Below are positions 1 to 12,303 of a DNA stretch of 64,000 nt, one piece after another. The stretch lies in contig NC_087084.1 of assembly GCF_026151205.1 (NCBI RefSeq), positions 7,489,394-7,553,393 on the forward strand, given 5' to 3'. Position 1 is the stretch's first letter; each line of letters opens with the position of its first letter. Origin of the DNA: Bolinopsis microptera. Its lineage: Eukaryota > Ctenophora > Tentaculata > Lobata > Bolinopsidae. The translations under genes were made by a program, and so were the position numbers. The notes beneath the pieces are model-generated. The model was not told the origin of the DNA. It worked only from the letters and a program-made list of their open reading frames with translations, and made no database searches.

Positions 1-2
1 GA

Positions 3-3000
3 GGGAAGTTCAGGGAGGGGTTAACTGCTGATGAGACTTGTACCGACTGTCTTGTTAACCAGTATTCTAGTGGTAAGTGTATTTTAGGATGAAGATGTAA
101 CCATGGTAACTAGGCACGATTGGTAGTTGGTATGTTTAAGTGTGTTTTTAGGTTATCTGACCCAAGTTTGGGATTAGCAATATATTGCTGTAAACCTCCG
201 GTTAAAGCACCACAATTGTGAGATTCAATGTTAAATATTAAACTCTATCTACCACAGTTTGTGCAGAAGTTTGCTCACATATTGCACATATTGCACATAT
301 TATTATTACTCAAATTACTCATATTGCACATATTACTCACATAATTATAACACATATTACCTAAAAACCCTCTCCTCCACAGTTGGAGCACCAGTCTGCA
401 AAGGATGTGAAAAACACAAGCACTCATCAGCTGGCTCTGAGACCTGCACTGACTGTCTAGGACAGACTTACCAGGATATGATAGCAAATGAAGATATGAA
501 AGAAAATGATAAAAAACTACCCGTGGACGAGTTCAACAAATGCCTCAGTAAGGATTTAGAGTATCTTCTGTAAGAGTTTCATTTTGACTGATCAGTGATT
601 TATATTTGATTGTATATATAATTATATATATATGCATTTATTATATTCATCTATTTATTTAAGTTGGAGTTTGTGCAATTTGGTAGTCAGGTTCAGAAAT
701 CAATACCATAATACGACAAGTTCAGTTCTTGAAGCTTACTCTAACCCCCTGACAACCGTTTCCACGACAACTGCCTCGACAACCCCCTGACAACTGTTGC
801 TAACCCCCACTTGTTTCAGTGGATACGGGGGAGGCGTGTGTCACCACCTCCGACACCATCTCCGCTTACGGAACCTACGACCTCGGACATGCTCAACTAG
901 GTGAGAAGAAATGAAATTTTCTAAGATGTTTATTGAATTTTTATATAGAATTTTTATATAGGGTTATTGTTATATTATGTGTATATTGTTTGAATTTATT
1001 CCTTTTACTAGGTGAGGAGAAGGCGTTTAATTGCGAGTTCGACTGCACGAATCCTGACCCTGCAGTCGTATGCGATCTGAAGGCTGTGTTCACTTGCGTG
1101 GAGCTGGAGGGTGGGAAGTTGGGATTTACGCCGTTTTATAACTGTAGTAAAACAAGGGTGACGAATGCGTATGCGGAACTAAACAAGCAGGTGCAATTCT
1201 TTAGAATTTTATAAATCTTGCAAAATGAGTAACTCATATGTTTGGAAAGCTTCTCCGGACAATTCTCTTCAGTTGAAGTATAACTCAATTTTATTATCAA
1301 CTCAATATTTTTCAGGGAGACAAAAACAAAGAATTGTCGGCAGCATTCAAAAAATTGTCAGAAGACAGTCTCAACTCCAACGGACTGGGTGACCTAGAAC
1401 AGGCTGCTGAGATCATAGACTCTATATCAGATCAGGCACAAGACGAGGTCAGCTTCATATACTTGATTTTTTATTAATTCTTAAAATCCCAACATTATTT
1501 TTGAATAACCCTGTAAATCTGTTTCTGGTGGGAGGTGAGCCTCATTGGTTTCTGACTCGTGATTTTCATTAACCAATCAGCATCCAGTATTAACCGATTA
1601 AAATCCATTAAATCACTGCCACGTGTTAGAAATCGCGTTTTTAAGTAGTTTCTGAAAACTTATAAAGAAGAATTCGTTGTAACTTTGTTTGAAAAGCATT
1701 AATATGATTGGTACTGCACACTCTACCTCACTTCTAACAGGTAAACGACGAGGTACTGAGTAACTTGATCGGGGGAGTCTCCAACATCGTGGAGGGAGAT
1801 CTGACCACCGACAACAACCAGAGGTCCAATGTCTTGAACAGGTATGTAGAAAATATGCTAAATATGCGTAATAATTATGTAAAATATGTAAAATATGCGT
1901 TATAATTATACAAGAAATTTGTAAGATTTATGTAAAACAGGCATTTTGACTTCATTCCAGCAATAGTTTCATTGATACGTTCATGTGTTCACTATTTCCT
2001 AACTATCCACTGACATAAAACTTAAGCCTTGTAAAGAAAGAATACCTGATCAAACAAAAGACTCCAAATTTTTTAGATTGAAATTATGTTCGTGCGATGG
2101 GATACTCTGCAAAGTTATACTGTTTTAAAGTAAATGTCTTATAGTCAATTCTTCAGAGTTGTTGAAAGTCTGACAAAGGTGACGAGTAACACAAAAGACG
2201 CTAATAGCCTGGCCACTTCCACTCATATCGCTGTAATGAAGGTATGTACGAAATATGCGTAATATTTGTAATACGTTAGTAGAAAATATGCGAAAATATG
2301 AGTTATAATTATGTGAGAAATACGTAAAACATGTGTAATATTTACGTAAGTCACGCGACACAAACTAACCAATAAGAGAGCTGTATTCTAATTCCCAATT
2401 TCACCAGGTGACAGGAGGAGCAAAGGTTTCAGAGGGTGGTGGAACTACCAAGTTCTCTTTACCCAAAAGTGAACTGAAGGGCCTGAGCAATTTAAAGGTG
2501 GAAACAAGTGGTGAAGAACCTTTACTAATGGTTAGTTATTCAATTAATTGTTATTTAATTAACTGTTATATAATTAATCATTTATCTAAGTTATTATTAA
2601 ACTTGATATTTTTGAGGTATTTATTGGTTGTCAGGTTGTGTCATACATTTACATATAATTATCCAGGTGTCAGCTGAAGACGAAGGGGACCTAGCAAAGG
2701 ACGTAGCAGTCCTAATATTCCAAGAATCCAACCTCTTCCCCAACACCGACTCCACACCCGACCCAGATCAGATGAAAGATGACTTTACGCTAGATACTGA
2801 TGATGAGAACAAGGCTAAACTGGTTAATTCTCTGGTGGTGGAGGTGTCCGCGGTGGGGGATAAAGATAAGCCTTATAAGCTGGGACTTTACATGAAGCCT
2901 CTTGCTAATGTGGTCAGTTCATGCACTATTACTGTAATACTACAAGTAGTTTATATGTACTATCTTACTATATAATATATATTTTGGAAAACTAAAGTGT

Positions 3001-6000
3001 AGATTTTTAAAAACTTTCAGATAACTTAAAAAGTTTAAAAGTAATCTGAACGTTTTCCAAATTCTACAATTCATAACAAACATCTCACACACAGGGAGGC
3101 AGGAACACCAGCATCAAAACATTCCCGGACGGACGGAAAGCCCAGCTGAAGAACACGTGCCACTCCTTTAACACCCACACGGAGACTTGGGTAGCGGACT
3201 GTGAGACGGTGTATGATAAGAACGAGGGAGATAGCAAGGTGCTGTGTATTTGTCAGCACAACACTAGCTTTGCTGTGTTGATGGTAAGAGAGTTATAAAC
3301 TAGAGTTAATTTTAATTGAAGTTACAGTGGAACTGAATACTGAGTGAAAAATGTTTGAGACAATATATAATTTACGGTTTCCCCCAAAAAGCTAACCATC
3401 CTAATTTCAGTCTCCGTACCCGATAGACCCGGGTTTTATAAAGTCCCAGACCCTGATGTCCACGATAATCCTCTCTTTGTCCATGATTTGTCTCTCACTT
3501 ACCATAGTCTGTCTGGCCTCTGCCGCCCCAATCAGAAAACAGGTGATTTAATTAATCAATTAATTAATTAATTTAATTGATTAGTTACTGATTGTTTTTT
3601 AACAGGTGGGTGTTCCGATTCAAACTGGAGTTTTTACCCAGATTTGGAATATCTTGAATTATGAATTAATTAATTACATAATTAACTAACAGTATCCTTA
3701 TTAACAGAGGTCAACAAAGATCAACATTTGCTTCTCATTCTCCTTGCTCCTGGCTAGTTTTCTCTTTCTTCTACAGAATGCCTTGGTAAAGTCTGATGAC
3801 AGCGGAGCCATCAAACCGGTGAGTTAAACAATTAAAAATGTAAAAATTAAAAAAATGAATTAAGATGAAAATTTTCAAACTTTTTAACAAAAAACTTTTA
3901 TTTTAAAAATAGTTCAAATAATTGCAAACAAAACTTTTTTTACCCGTTGAATTATTTTGATTCATGATTATATGAATTATCAAACTACATTATTCATATT
4001 TATTCTTAAAACTTACAAGTTACAATCATCACTTCTCTAACCATGGTAACAATATGTTGTAACCATGGTGACAATATGTTGTAACCATGGTAACAATATG
4101 TTGTAACCATGGTAACAATATGTTGTAACCATGGTAATTACATTAATCACCACGTCTCACTCTCCAGGGCAGTGCGGGGTGCATAGTGTACGCGGCTATC
4201 CAACACTACCTCTGGCTGGTGGTGTTCCTGTGGATGGTGGTGGAGGGGATCCTCATGTACCTGTCTCTGGTCCAGGTGTTCGGTTCTCACATCTCCAAAT
4301 ACATGCTCAAGTTCAACTTGCTCTGCTGGGGTGAGTAGCCAATCATAGGGAGGTGTTGTTGTTGTCACGTGACATAAATTAGCCAATCAGAGAACTGTAT
4401 TCTGGTCACGTGAAATAAATTAGCCAATCATAGAGAGGTATACACGTGACACAAGATGGTAACAAAAATATTTGGATTATAACATTTTACCCGTTACTCG
4501 TTGCAGGTGTGCCGATCATCTTTCCAATAATTGGATATTTCGCCTTCACAAAGACAGTAACTATTGGGGATTACTCAGTTGTAAAGTCAGACTTTCTTGC
4601 TGAGAGCATGTAAGTAGAATCATATAGCAATATTTGAACACAACAGTATAGTGTTTAAAAAGGTAATTTATACTATACAAGTATAGTTATACTATACAGA
4701 GTTCTGATGAAACTTGTACGACAGGTTTTTACAGAAACGTCCTGATAACACGTTGATAATTCCTGTCACGTGACTAACTTTCACACGTGACTAACTTTAA
4801 CACGTGACTAACGTTAACACGTGACTAACTTTAACACGTGACTAACTTAACACGTGACTAACTTTAACACGTGACTAACGTTAACACGTGACTAGCTTCA
4901 ACACGTGACTAACTTTAACACGTGACTAACTTGAACACGTGACTAACTTAACACGTGACTAACTTTAACACGTGACTAACTTTAACACGTGACTAACTTT
5001 AACACGTGACTAACTTTAACACGTGACTAACTTTAACACGTGACCTACTTGACACGTGACTAACTTAACACGTGTCTTACTTTTACACGTGACTAACTTT
5101 AACACGTGACTAACTTAACACTTGACTAACTTTAACCTTTTAACGCGTGACTAACTTTAACACATGACCTACTTGACACGTGACTAACTTTAACACGTGA
5201 CTAAATTTAACACGTGACCTACTTGACACGTGACTAACTTAACACGTGTCTTACTTTGACACGTGACTAACTTAACACGTGACTAACTTAACACGTGACT
5301 AACTTAACACGTGACTAACTTAACACGTGACTAACTTTAACACGTGACTAACTTTAACACGTGTTGTTTCAGGTGTTTTCTAAAACCCGGAGGTATTCCC
5401 TTCTGGGTCTTCTTCTTTCTGCCTCTGATGCTGGCGCTCCTTCTTAACGTTGTCTTCTTCATCTTGGTGCTGAGGGTCATCAAGCAATCTAAAAGTGCGA
5501 CTGCTACTGAGAGCGAGCTACTTTTGGTGAGTAACAATAACTTTTTTTAGATAGCTGTTTTAATAATGACAATTTTCATCATAGCAAGCTGGGTTAAACT
5601 CTACAAGTTATAGTTTCAGAACATTTAATACTGCCCCAATTCATTCATTCCCATTCAATTCCCGTTTAATTCCCGTTTAATTCCAGAGACAAATAAAGGC
5701 AGCAGTGGGAGTAATGGCATTACTCGGCACTGGTTGGCTGATCGGCGTATTCATGACGATTCCAGAACCTAGCACTCAGATAACGCTCCAGTACATCTTC
5801 ATCCTCCTTAATTCATCTCAGGTTATTCATTTTTAAGTTTAACTTCCTATATCCTCCTAATTGCTTAATTGACAATAATAAATAATTCTTTAATTTTAAC
5901 AACTTGAATAACAACCACAAATTTCAGGGAATCTGCGTGTTCCTCTTCTACGTAGTCCTGAACGAACAGGTCACCAACCACTGGCTAACCACCTTCGGAC

Positions 6001-6206
6001 TGAAGACCAAGGTGGCCTCCAGCTCCTCCACCGCCACCACCGCCGCCACCGCTCCAGCTAAAGATAAGGGCGCCACCACTGCCGCCGCTACTCCGGACAC
6101 GGAAAACGTGTATGAGAATGCAGCCGCTGCTAGTGATAAGGACACTGATGATCATACTTATGATACAGCATTCCCTGCTAAGTCCGAGGAAAATGGAAAT
6201 ATCTAA
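3..6206 (+). CDS. Adhesion G-protein-coupled receptor (family B2), 5' partial, 17 exons
   Basis: Exons: 3-72, 383-547, 820-900, 1012-1190, 1316-1447, 1741-1841, 2157-2241, 2408-2530, 2667-2912, 3095-3283, 3411-3542, 3708-3818, 4168-4330, 4507-4609, 5373-5526, 5687-5821, 5928-6206. All junctions are GT/AG and the phases join into 815 codons without a stop. The first exons encode cysteine-rich ephrin-receptor-like repeats (CTDC, CKGC). A GAIN-like stretch follows, then a GPS motif in exon 10 with W, C and a CICQHNTSFAVLM ending. Seven membrane segments follow; TM3 holds the family hallmark HYLWLVVFLWMVVEG and TM6/TM7 hold GTGWLIG and SSQGICVFLFYVV. The tail is rich in Ala/Thr and acidic residues. 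Adhesion GPCRs are surface receptors that normally self-cleave at the GPS and signal through a tethered agonist. Here the cleavage site reads H-N-T rather than the usual H-L-T/S. The true start lies left of the window. Ligand unknown. Confidence 0.93.
259..360 (+). repeat. Imperfect ATTGCACAT / ATTACTCAT microsatellite in intron 1 of the adhesion GPCR
   Basis: Short 9-12 bp units (attgcacat, attactcat) repeat just upstream of the polypyrimidine tract and acceptor of exon 2. It appears open in several frames only because it lacks stops. Confidence 0.6.
4038..4136 (+). repeat. 22-bp tandem repeat, about 4.5 copies, intron 12 of the adhesion GPCR
   Basis: Units of taaccatggtaacaatatgt plus tg repeat head to tail with one visible substitution. 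Each unit contains the palindrome CCATGG. The array ends about 30 bp before the acceptor of exon 13. Confidence 0.9.
4766..5363 (+). repeat. 16-17 bp minisatellite (CACGTGACTAACTTTAA), intron 14 of the adhesion GPCR
   Basis: About 35 head-to-tail units of roughly 16-17 bp, with variants (gactaactt, gacctactt, gtcttactt), fill most of the intron and run to within 10 bp of the exon 15 acceptor. Most units contain CACGTG, the palindromic E-box hexamer. Confidence 0.92.
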
Positions 6207-7430
6207 TTAATTAATTAAATTTAATTGATTAATTTGACGATTGTTTAATCGTGTAAGGACGAGAGGATGAGGTTGTTTTAACATTGTGACTGATGCTAAG
6301 GGTGTTTTATTTAGAATTTAATTTAAATTAAGCTGTTGATTTCTGTTAATTAGTTTGTTGTTGTTGTTGGGGTTATATTTGATTTTTCATCAGGCTACAC
6401 ATTTTTATGGAATTAGATTCTAAAATAATTTTTTAGACACTGTTATTATTACTTAGAATTATGTCTTTGTCAAATTAAGTATTTGTATCGTCTACTTTAT
6501 AACCATAAGTTTCAGAAGTGTTCGATTAATTTAATTTTATACTTATTGCGTAGTTTTTGTAGAACATATCAGATCGTTGTATAGTTTATATCGAAACTGG
6601 CAAATCTTTCTGCCGAATTATCAAACTGTTTTTCTTCTTCAAACTTACAATAATTATATATATAAATTTACTTGTACTATATTTGGTTCAACGTATCCTA
6701 CTTTCGAGTTTAGACACAATTTTTAAGCTGCAGAGGTAAATTACTATATATCGTGCTCTTTAGTCTTTAACCAGCATCAGAAAGAAAACACCTCTTGATC
6801 TTTCCTTTTCTCTCTTCCTCCGTTTCTCTCACAAAAAAATTGAATCCTATCTCTTGACCCATGACACACGTGAAGAATGTACCCTGTTAGATATTCGGTT
6901 ATCAGTCGATACACGGTTGGGGCACGGTTGGGGCAACATCCGGGCACGAACCAAATATCGCTTTGGGGATTGCGGCACACTCGAGGTAATGCTTCGAAGC
7001 ACAGTTATATGGATACAATCAGAGTGGGAATCGGATTTGCGCTCAACAACGAACACTTTTGATTTATACGTCCATTTTATTTTTGTTAATAACTTTTTAA
7101 GTACTGGTACTGGTACTAATACTAATTTATTCAAAGACTGACAGACTGTCCAAACTGGAAATGAAATTTTGTAATACATTTATTGACATTTTAGAGTCGT
7201 TTAATTTACTCGTCTACAGAATTAAACTTCTAACTAAAATGGTGAGTGCAAAAAAATCATATCGAAAGATTTAATTTGTATAAGTCAACTGAAAGTTTAT
7301 CATGTTATATTATAAGATTATAGTAAATCAAAAATACAATTTTAACCATACAAATCATATTACATATTTAAAAAAAGTTATCAACATATTTCTAACTGTG
7401 CCACGTTACACATTTTCAAATTCTTCATTC
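6207..7430. other. Intergenic region between converging genes 1 and 2
   Basis: AT-rich sequence downstream of the adhesion GPCR stop. No convincing AATAAA was seen close to that stop. Overlapping short open frames at about 6780-7180 on both strands share no recognisable domain and look like chance. Nothing else was recognised. Confidence 0.6.
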
Positions 7431-7436
7431 TTTATT
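7431..7436 (-). promoter_or_regulatory. Candidate polyadenylation signal of the secreted Cys-rich gene
   Basis: Reads AATAAA on the minus strand, about 235 nt beyond the stop codon at 7671-7673. Position is plausible; no transcript evidence. Confidence 0.35.
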
Positions 7437-7514
7437 AGTTAAAAAAATATTGTTCATTCTTTACAGGAGAGATATTTTTCGTCAATACGATTAAAATTGT
7501 TTATCGCTACAATA

Positions 7515-7650
7515 TTTAGAAATAAACACAGGGTGTTTTACACTTGGTTTAGAAATAAGCACAAGGTGCTTTACACTTGGTTTAGAAATAAACACAAGGC
7601 GTTTTACACTTCATGGTTTAGAAATAAACACAAGGTTCTTTACTGCACTT
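7515..7650 (-). repeat. 33-36 bp tandem repeat, 4 copies, 3' UTR of the secreted Cys-rich gene
   Basis: Four diverged units beginning tttagaaataaacacaaggt and ending near cacttgg lie immediately downstream of the stop codon on the minus strand, so they are probably transcribed in the 3' UTR. Confidence 0.85.
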
Positions 7651-7670
7651 AAGAGTTGCCTGCCCGTTCT

Positions 7671-8872
7671 TCACTTACACTTGCACTGCTTGGGACAGTC
7701 TTCCTCCTCGTCGTAAGCATTAACCTTTCCCTTTTTAGCATACCCCGAGATCAAATCCCAGTTCTTGTAGGCACATTTATCAGGACATGCCATCCGGGTG
7801 CAAGCTCCCATACCGCCCTCTTCTCCACAAGTGCATTGGTTACACCCGTCATTGTAGGAGTCACCAGGGGCAGCTCGTTTAGTCTTTCCTTTTTTGTCAA
7901 GGTATTGGCAACAGATAGTTCCCTCACTACATTTCATTTCTCCTGAGGAAAATTAGAGGTTTTTTGTGGTTTCAGTTGAGAACATGTAGCTATGATTTTG
8001 ACACATTTGGATAAATGGAACAATTACTCAATTAGCTGCGAGCATTTGTATATATATATATATATTATATACTGAAGCACCTAAGGAAAGCTGTAAAGCT
8101 AACATAAAAAAAATGTAATTAGCATGAGCCTATATCAAATTAGCATGCAATAAGCATGTAATTAGCATACAATTAGCATTTAATTAGCACTTTAGCATGT
8201 GATAAGCATGTTATTAGCACGTAATTAGCAAGTAATTAATATTTAATTGATATTAACAAGAGCCTATATTATCATCTACTTACCGTTCTTCTGGCATTTG
8301 CATGTCTCACATCCATTGTACACCTTCTGTCCACGTTTCAGGACCATCATGTTATATCTACAGCCAAATTCTTCAGGTGGGGACCTAGTAGTAGTGGTAA
8401 TTAGCATGTAATTAGCATGTAATTAGCATGTAATTAGCATGTAATTAGCATGTAATTAGCATGTAATTAGCATGTAATTAGCATGTAATTAGCATGTAAT
8501 TAGCATGTAATTAGCATGGGATTAGCATGGAATTAGCATGTTTTATGAACAGCCCACTTCTTCAAGTGGGGACCTAGTGGTAAATCCACGATTGGGTAGC
8601 ATGAGCCTACAATCTCAATACTTCAGTAGGATATTACATAAATTTACATCGTATTAATCATATTATGTTTAAACACTATGAAGAAATAAACATTTTTTCG
8701 CTCTTGTGAGTGGGAGACTCTGATAACTTCGTCCCCAACAATCAAATAACATTAATAAATATTATGATTGATCGTTTACACTATAAAATAATTTATCTAC
8801 ACTAAAAAATCACCTGCCCACAACAAGACTTGCACATATCAAGACAGCTCCGAGCAGGGCGAACCGTAACAT
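7671..8872 (-). CDS. Small secreted cysteine-rich protein, pacifastin/VWC-like
   Basis: Minus-strand exons in order: 8872-8814, 8384-8284, 7942-7671; total 143 aa. Exon 1 encodes a clear signal peptide (MLRFALLGAVLICASLVVG). Splice sites are GT/AG and phases match (2, then 1). The mature part has a first module with C-R-Y...CETCKC and a second with the spacing CNQCTC-x-x-x-G...CTRMAC, which matches the pacifastin light-chain inhibitor signature and also resembles VWC domains. A third Cys cluster ends in DCPKQCKCK. Pacifastin-type domains inhibit serine proteases outside the cell; inhibitory function here is inference, and a VWC-type growth-factor-binding role is an alternative. The gene converges on the adhesion GPCR. 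Confidence 0.87.
8398..8540 (-). repeat. 11-bp tandem repeat (TAATTAGCATG), 13 copies, intron 1 of the Cys-rich gene
   Basis: Thirteen 11-bp units, nearly all identical, begin just outside the acceptor side of exon 2. Looser copies of attagcat are scattered at 8115-8235 in intron 2. The array is flanked by two copies of a short segment ending in tggggacctagt (8375-8392 and 8558-8575), the first of which includes the exon 2 boundary. Confidence 0.92.
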
Positions 8873-11069
8873 GGTCTGGAAAGAATATTTATGAATAATA
8901 AACAATAATAAAAATATTCTTCTTCGTAGGGAGCTGTGATCAAAGTGCCCCATAAAAATGTTAGGGGTCGTCATACTTCGTAATTACTTTTTGGCCAATT
9001 TTCAGAGAATTGGTCTTTTCTATGTTTTGGCTATTTAAGTAGTAGTACTAATAGACACGTGTCTAAATTTTATTGAAATGAACAACGACTATAAATAGAA
9101 GTACAATGAAAACGACTATTGCAAATAAAGCTGTGATGTGTTATTCATCTAAGACATAAAATAAAAACGTTTTATAAATTGTGATAAAGAAATATGTTAT
9201 TTGGAAAGAATGATTGTAGAAATTAAAGGGCAGATTTTCTCGCCGGTCATTAATCAAATTTTGGAGGGCATGCAACGGGCTATGTTATCTCTCTCCTGCT
9301 GGCAAGGGAATTGTGCATCTTATCGACACTTGCAAAACAAATCGAATTATATATTATTGATATTGTTTGATTGTGCCGTAAAAGTAAATAATTGTTTTAT
9401 TAAATAATTCTGTTATTATACGTCAAGACGTATGATATAGAAATATGGTGAGAGGCTCATGTAAACTTTTAAAGATCTAACGTCAAAATAATTCAATCAA
9501 GGAGGCCTGGAGGCTGCTCAAAATCCATGGATGTTGATAAGTTATATTAATCAGGTTAGTTATGGCGACTGATAAGTGATAACGTTGGAATAAGAGTTTA
9601 GAATCACCAGGGAAATACACGTACCGCTGCGAACAGCTACAATGAACTCTCTGTTCTCTTGTTAAATGTAACTTGAGATGATATTGTTAGGGAGAGAAAA
9701 TAAATCAGGTGTTACCAAATCGCTGATTGGACATGTGGACCTCATGGAATAAGAGTCACACTCATACTCACTGCACCTGTAACACCGCACACATAAAACT
9801 TGACCACTAGACATAAACTTGACCACTAGACACCCCAATCAATGTATGGAAAGCTGCAAACATTCACATGACGGTGACTTAATGACGATGTAATGTAATG
9901 ACTTAATTGTGCGAGAAGATGAACAACAAAAAAAAAGATGAGGAAATAAAATAATGTATAATGTGTTATGCATAAGGTTAGTTAGGCATAAGCGTTAGTT
10001 AGGACTTTAGGAGTTAATTTGTTGAATCATAAGATTTGGAACCATGAGAACATTTATCAATTGTTAAAACAATCTATACGGACAACAGCTCATGAGGGTA
10101 AAGGAAATATTTCTACGAACATAGAGATAGTGAAGAATTTATACAAAGGATACCACAATGCTGGCAACATGCCGCCACCTCTAAGTCGCCCACAAAACGC
10201 CACTGGGCTGCAAAATGTTGCCACTACTCGATAGATCTAAAGATGTAAAGTGATTTAAACCTCATTCTGTCCGATAACCATAATATGCCAGAACCACGTG
10301 CCTAAGAAAAACTTGTTCACTCGAAGAAGTGAACCGTGGAAATTTCTGGAATCTACGAAAAAATACCAATTTTACACAATAGCATAAAATGTAAAATGTT
10401 TTAAAATAACCGTGTATAAACGGTTATGATAAGATAATCAGCGGGTATTTATCATTATGCTCATTAAATTTATTCGATACCTTGAATTTTTACGTATTTT
10501 GTACTATGACTTCTTCAGAAGTGAAGATCAAGATATTGATTTATTAAACTCAGGTCTCAGGCGGCCTATTTCACTTTTTGGTAATTAAAGTATCTCAATT
10601 AGTAAATCAACTCTTCTCATAAATTCATTTCCATCACCAAATTTAATTTCTAGGTCGATTTCTGATTTGTAAAACGGTAAGTTACCACAAATTTTGTATT
10701 AATGATTGTTCCAAAATGACATGGGGAATGAATGATTTGCCAGCACATGTTATGTTTCATCAATCACGCCAATATATTGAAGTATGGGTTGTTTGTAGGT
10801 TTAATTGGGGTGGAAGCAAAAGTTAAAGTTTTAGTTTTTCCACATTTGGTGAAACATTTCGTCTCGTTTATGAAGCTGTTGTGCTTTTCAATCGTGAAAA
10901 AATGGAGACGGAGGAGTTGGAACAAAAAAAGGTATCATAAAAAAAATAACAAAGGAACATTTAATCCTTTTCCCTTTTAGTAGCGCACCAGTTCTAGCAA
11001 AATGGAGCACGGTGATGGATATGTGATGCTTTGACTAGAACCAAAATTGTTCTTTCTGCAACCATATAC
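8873..11069. other. Intergenic region upstream of the Cys-rich gene
   Basis: About 2.2 kb without a convincing gene. Short open frames near 9201, 10019 and 10732 lack domains, signal peptides or splice support. One copy of a dispersed repeat lies at about 9346-9410. The proximal promoter of the minus-strand gene should lie just above 8872, but no sharp TATA element was identified. Confidence 0.6.
9346..9410 (+). repeat. Dispersed short repeat, copy 1 (TGTTTGATTGTGCCGTAAAA core)
   Basis: The core and its AT-rich flanks recur at 55165-55235 (+) and, inverted, at 58090-58155. The last two copies share a longer flank, suggesting a SINE- or MITE-like family. Confidence 0.7.
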
Positions 11070-11269
11070 TACCATCGAGGAGCAGTAAAATGGCACGGAT
11101 AAACATGTACTCCTTCACACTTGGCACAAACAACAATCTTACAATGGGAATATTTAAGTGGACACACGTCAATCTTGCATGCGTCTGCTCAATATTTAAG
11201 AGAGATTTAGAAAGCGAGTTATTGAAATTTACTAGGTCATGTATTGGTTTCTGCTAATGCTGTTTTAAC

Positions 11270-11440
11270 TTTAAGTATACATCACGCACGTAGCCAGGAG
11301 TTTTCTTTGGGGGGGGGGGGGGGCCTCGGCGCGGCGAGCGAAGCGAGTGGACGCGTCCAACCCATCTGCTCCGGCAGGGGTCTGTGAGCGCGGCCCCCAG
11401 CAGGGTCTTGGGTCGAAAACTATTGAGACGACTCAAAGCT
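11270..11440 (-). repeat. GC-rich dispersed repeat with poly-G tract, copy 1
   Basis: Contains a G run followed by gcgagcgaagcgagtggacg and a catctgctccggcaggggtc segment. A second copy lies at about 15010-15140. Base composition differs sharply from the AT-rich neighbourhood. Both copies sit inside or next to the Penelope-type repeat sequence, so they may be parts or targets of that element. Confidence 0.7.
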
Positions 11441-11573
11441 CGATGACGAACAGTTTGGGAATATGGGACAATGGGAATATATAATTGTGGACACCCGTCA
11501 ATCTTGCATGCGTCTGCTCAATATTTATGAATATCTTTCCTTCTCTATCTTAATTAGTCAAAGCTTACTACTA

Positions 11574-11981
11574 GGTCATGTATTGGTTTCTGCTAGTGCT
11601 GTTTCAAGTCTATACATCCTTTCTCAAAACTAGCAGGAACCCGTTTAACCCTAAAGTGGTGTCAAGACTCGAGAGACTAAAATGATTATTACCTATTTAA
11701 TTCGCGTTTTTGACACCACTTGGGAGTCCAAGTTGTGGGCACTAATATTCCTATTGCTTGGCCAATTTTTTATTTTTTCATTCTGATTTGGAGGCCATTA
11801 AAGCGTTCAAGTTGATGCCGTGGTGTCAGTAAAATGGCACGGATAAACATGTACTCCTTCACACTTGGCACAAACAGCAATCTTACAATGGGAATATTTA
11901 AGTGGACACACGTCAATCTTGCATGCGTCTGCTCAATATTTAAGAGAGATTTAGAAAGCGAGTTATTGAAATTTACTAGTA
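11574..11981 (-). repeat. Penelope pLTR-like direct repeat, left copy
   Basis: Shares nearly its whole length with 13878-14336. Both contain a 12-bp inverted stem, AAGTGGTGTCAA with TTGACACCACTT about 40 bp apart. It ends in the sequence gcgagttattgaaatttact, which serves as an empty-site reference for the MITE at 14356-14936. Confidence 0.88.
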
Positions 11982-12303
11982 TAAGTCATGTATGATTGAT
12001 TTTGGACACGAAGGGAAACACACAAATTTGGCTTGGAAACTTCGTTTAATACATCGCTAGAGCCTACAAAAAAGAAATAAATTAGTCAGATAAAGTCAAT
12101 CATAATACTCAGTCAAAGAGATTCAAAAATTTATAAAAAGGTCATGATTAGAGAATATCATGAAAGTCGATCAGAAATTGGAATACGATCAAATTGTTTC
12201 ACTGTCAGCATGGTAGATAAAATTTATAAAGAAAAATGACGCAAAATTGGCACAAAATTGGTAAAATTAATAAATTACAGATATTGGTAAAAACCTCAAA
12301 AAA

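Noticed and set aside
179-188. ORF2 NPGP as a functional 2A peptide (residue numbering within ORF2, at about 48190 on the minus strand)
   Set aside because: The DxE residues that precede NPGP in working 2A peptides are missing, so only a possible relic is reported.
6777-7180. Overlapping open frames on both strands
   Set aside because: No domain, signal peptide, splice context or repeat of codon bias; likely chance.
7656-7946. Plus-strand open frame opposite the Cys-rich gene
   Set aside because: Antisense shadow of the exon at 7671-7942, which has splice sites, signal peptide and conserved cysteine spacing.
8398-8540. CRISPR-like regular array
   Set aside because: Pure 11-bp tandem repeat without spacers, in a eukaryotic intron.
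10019-10980. Two short plus-strand open frames
   Set aside because: Low-complexity composition, no conserved features and no splice support.
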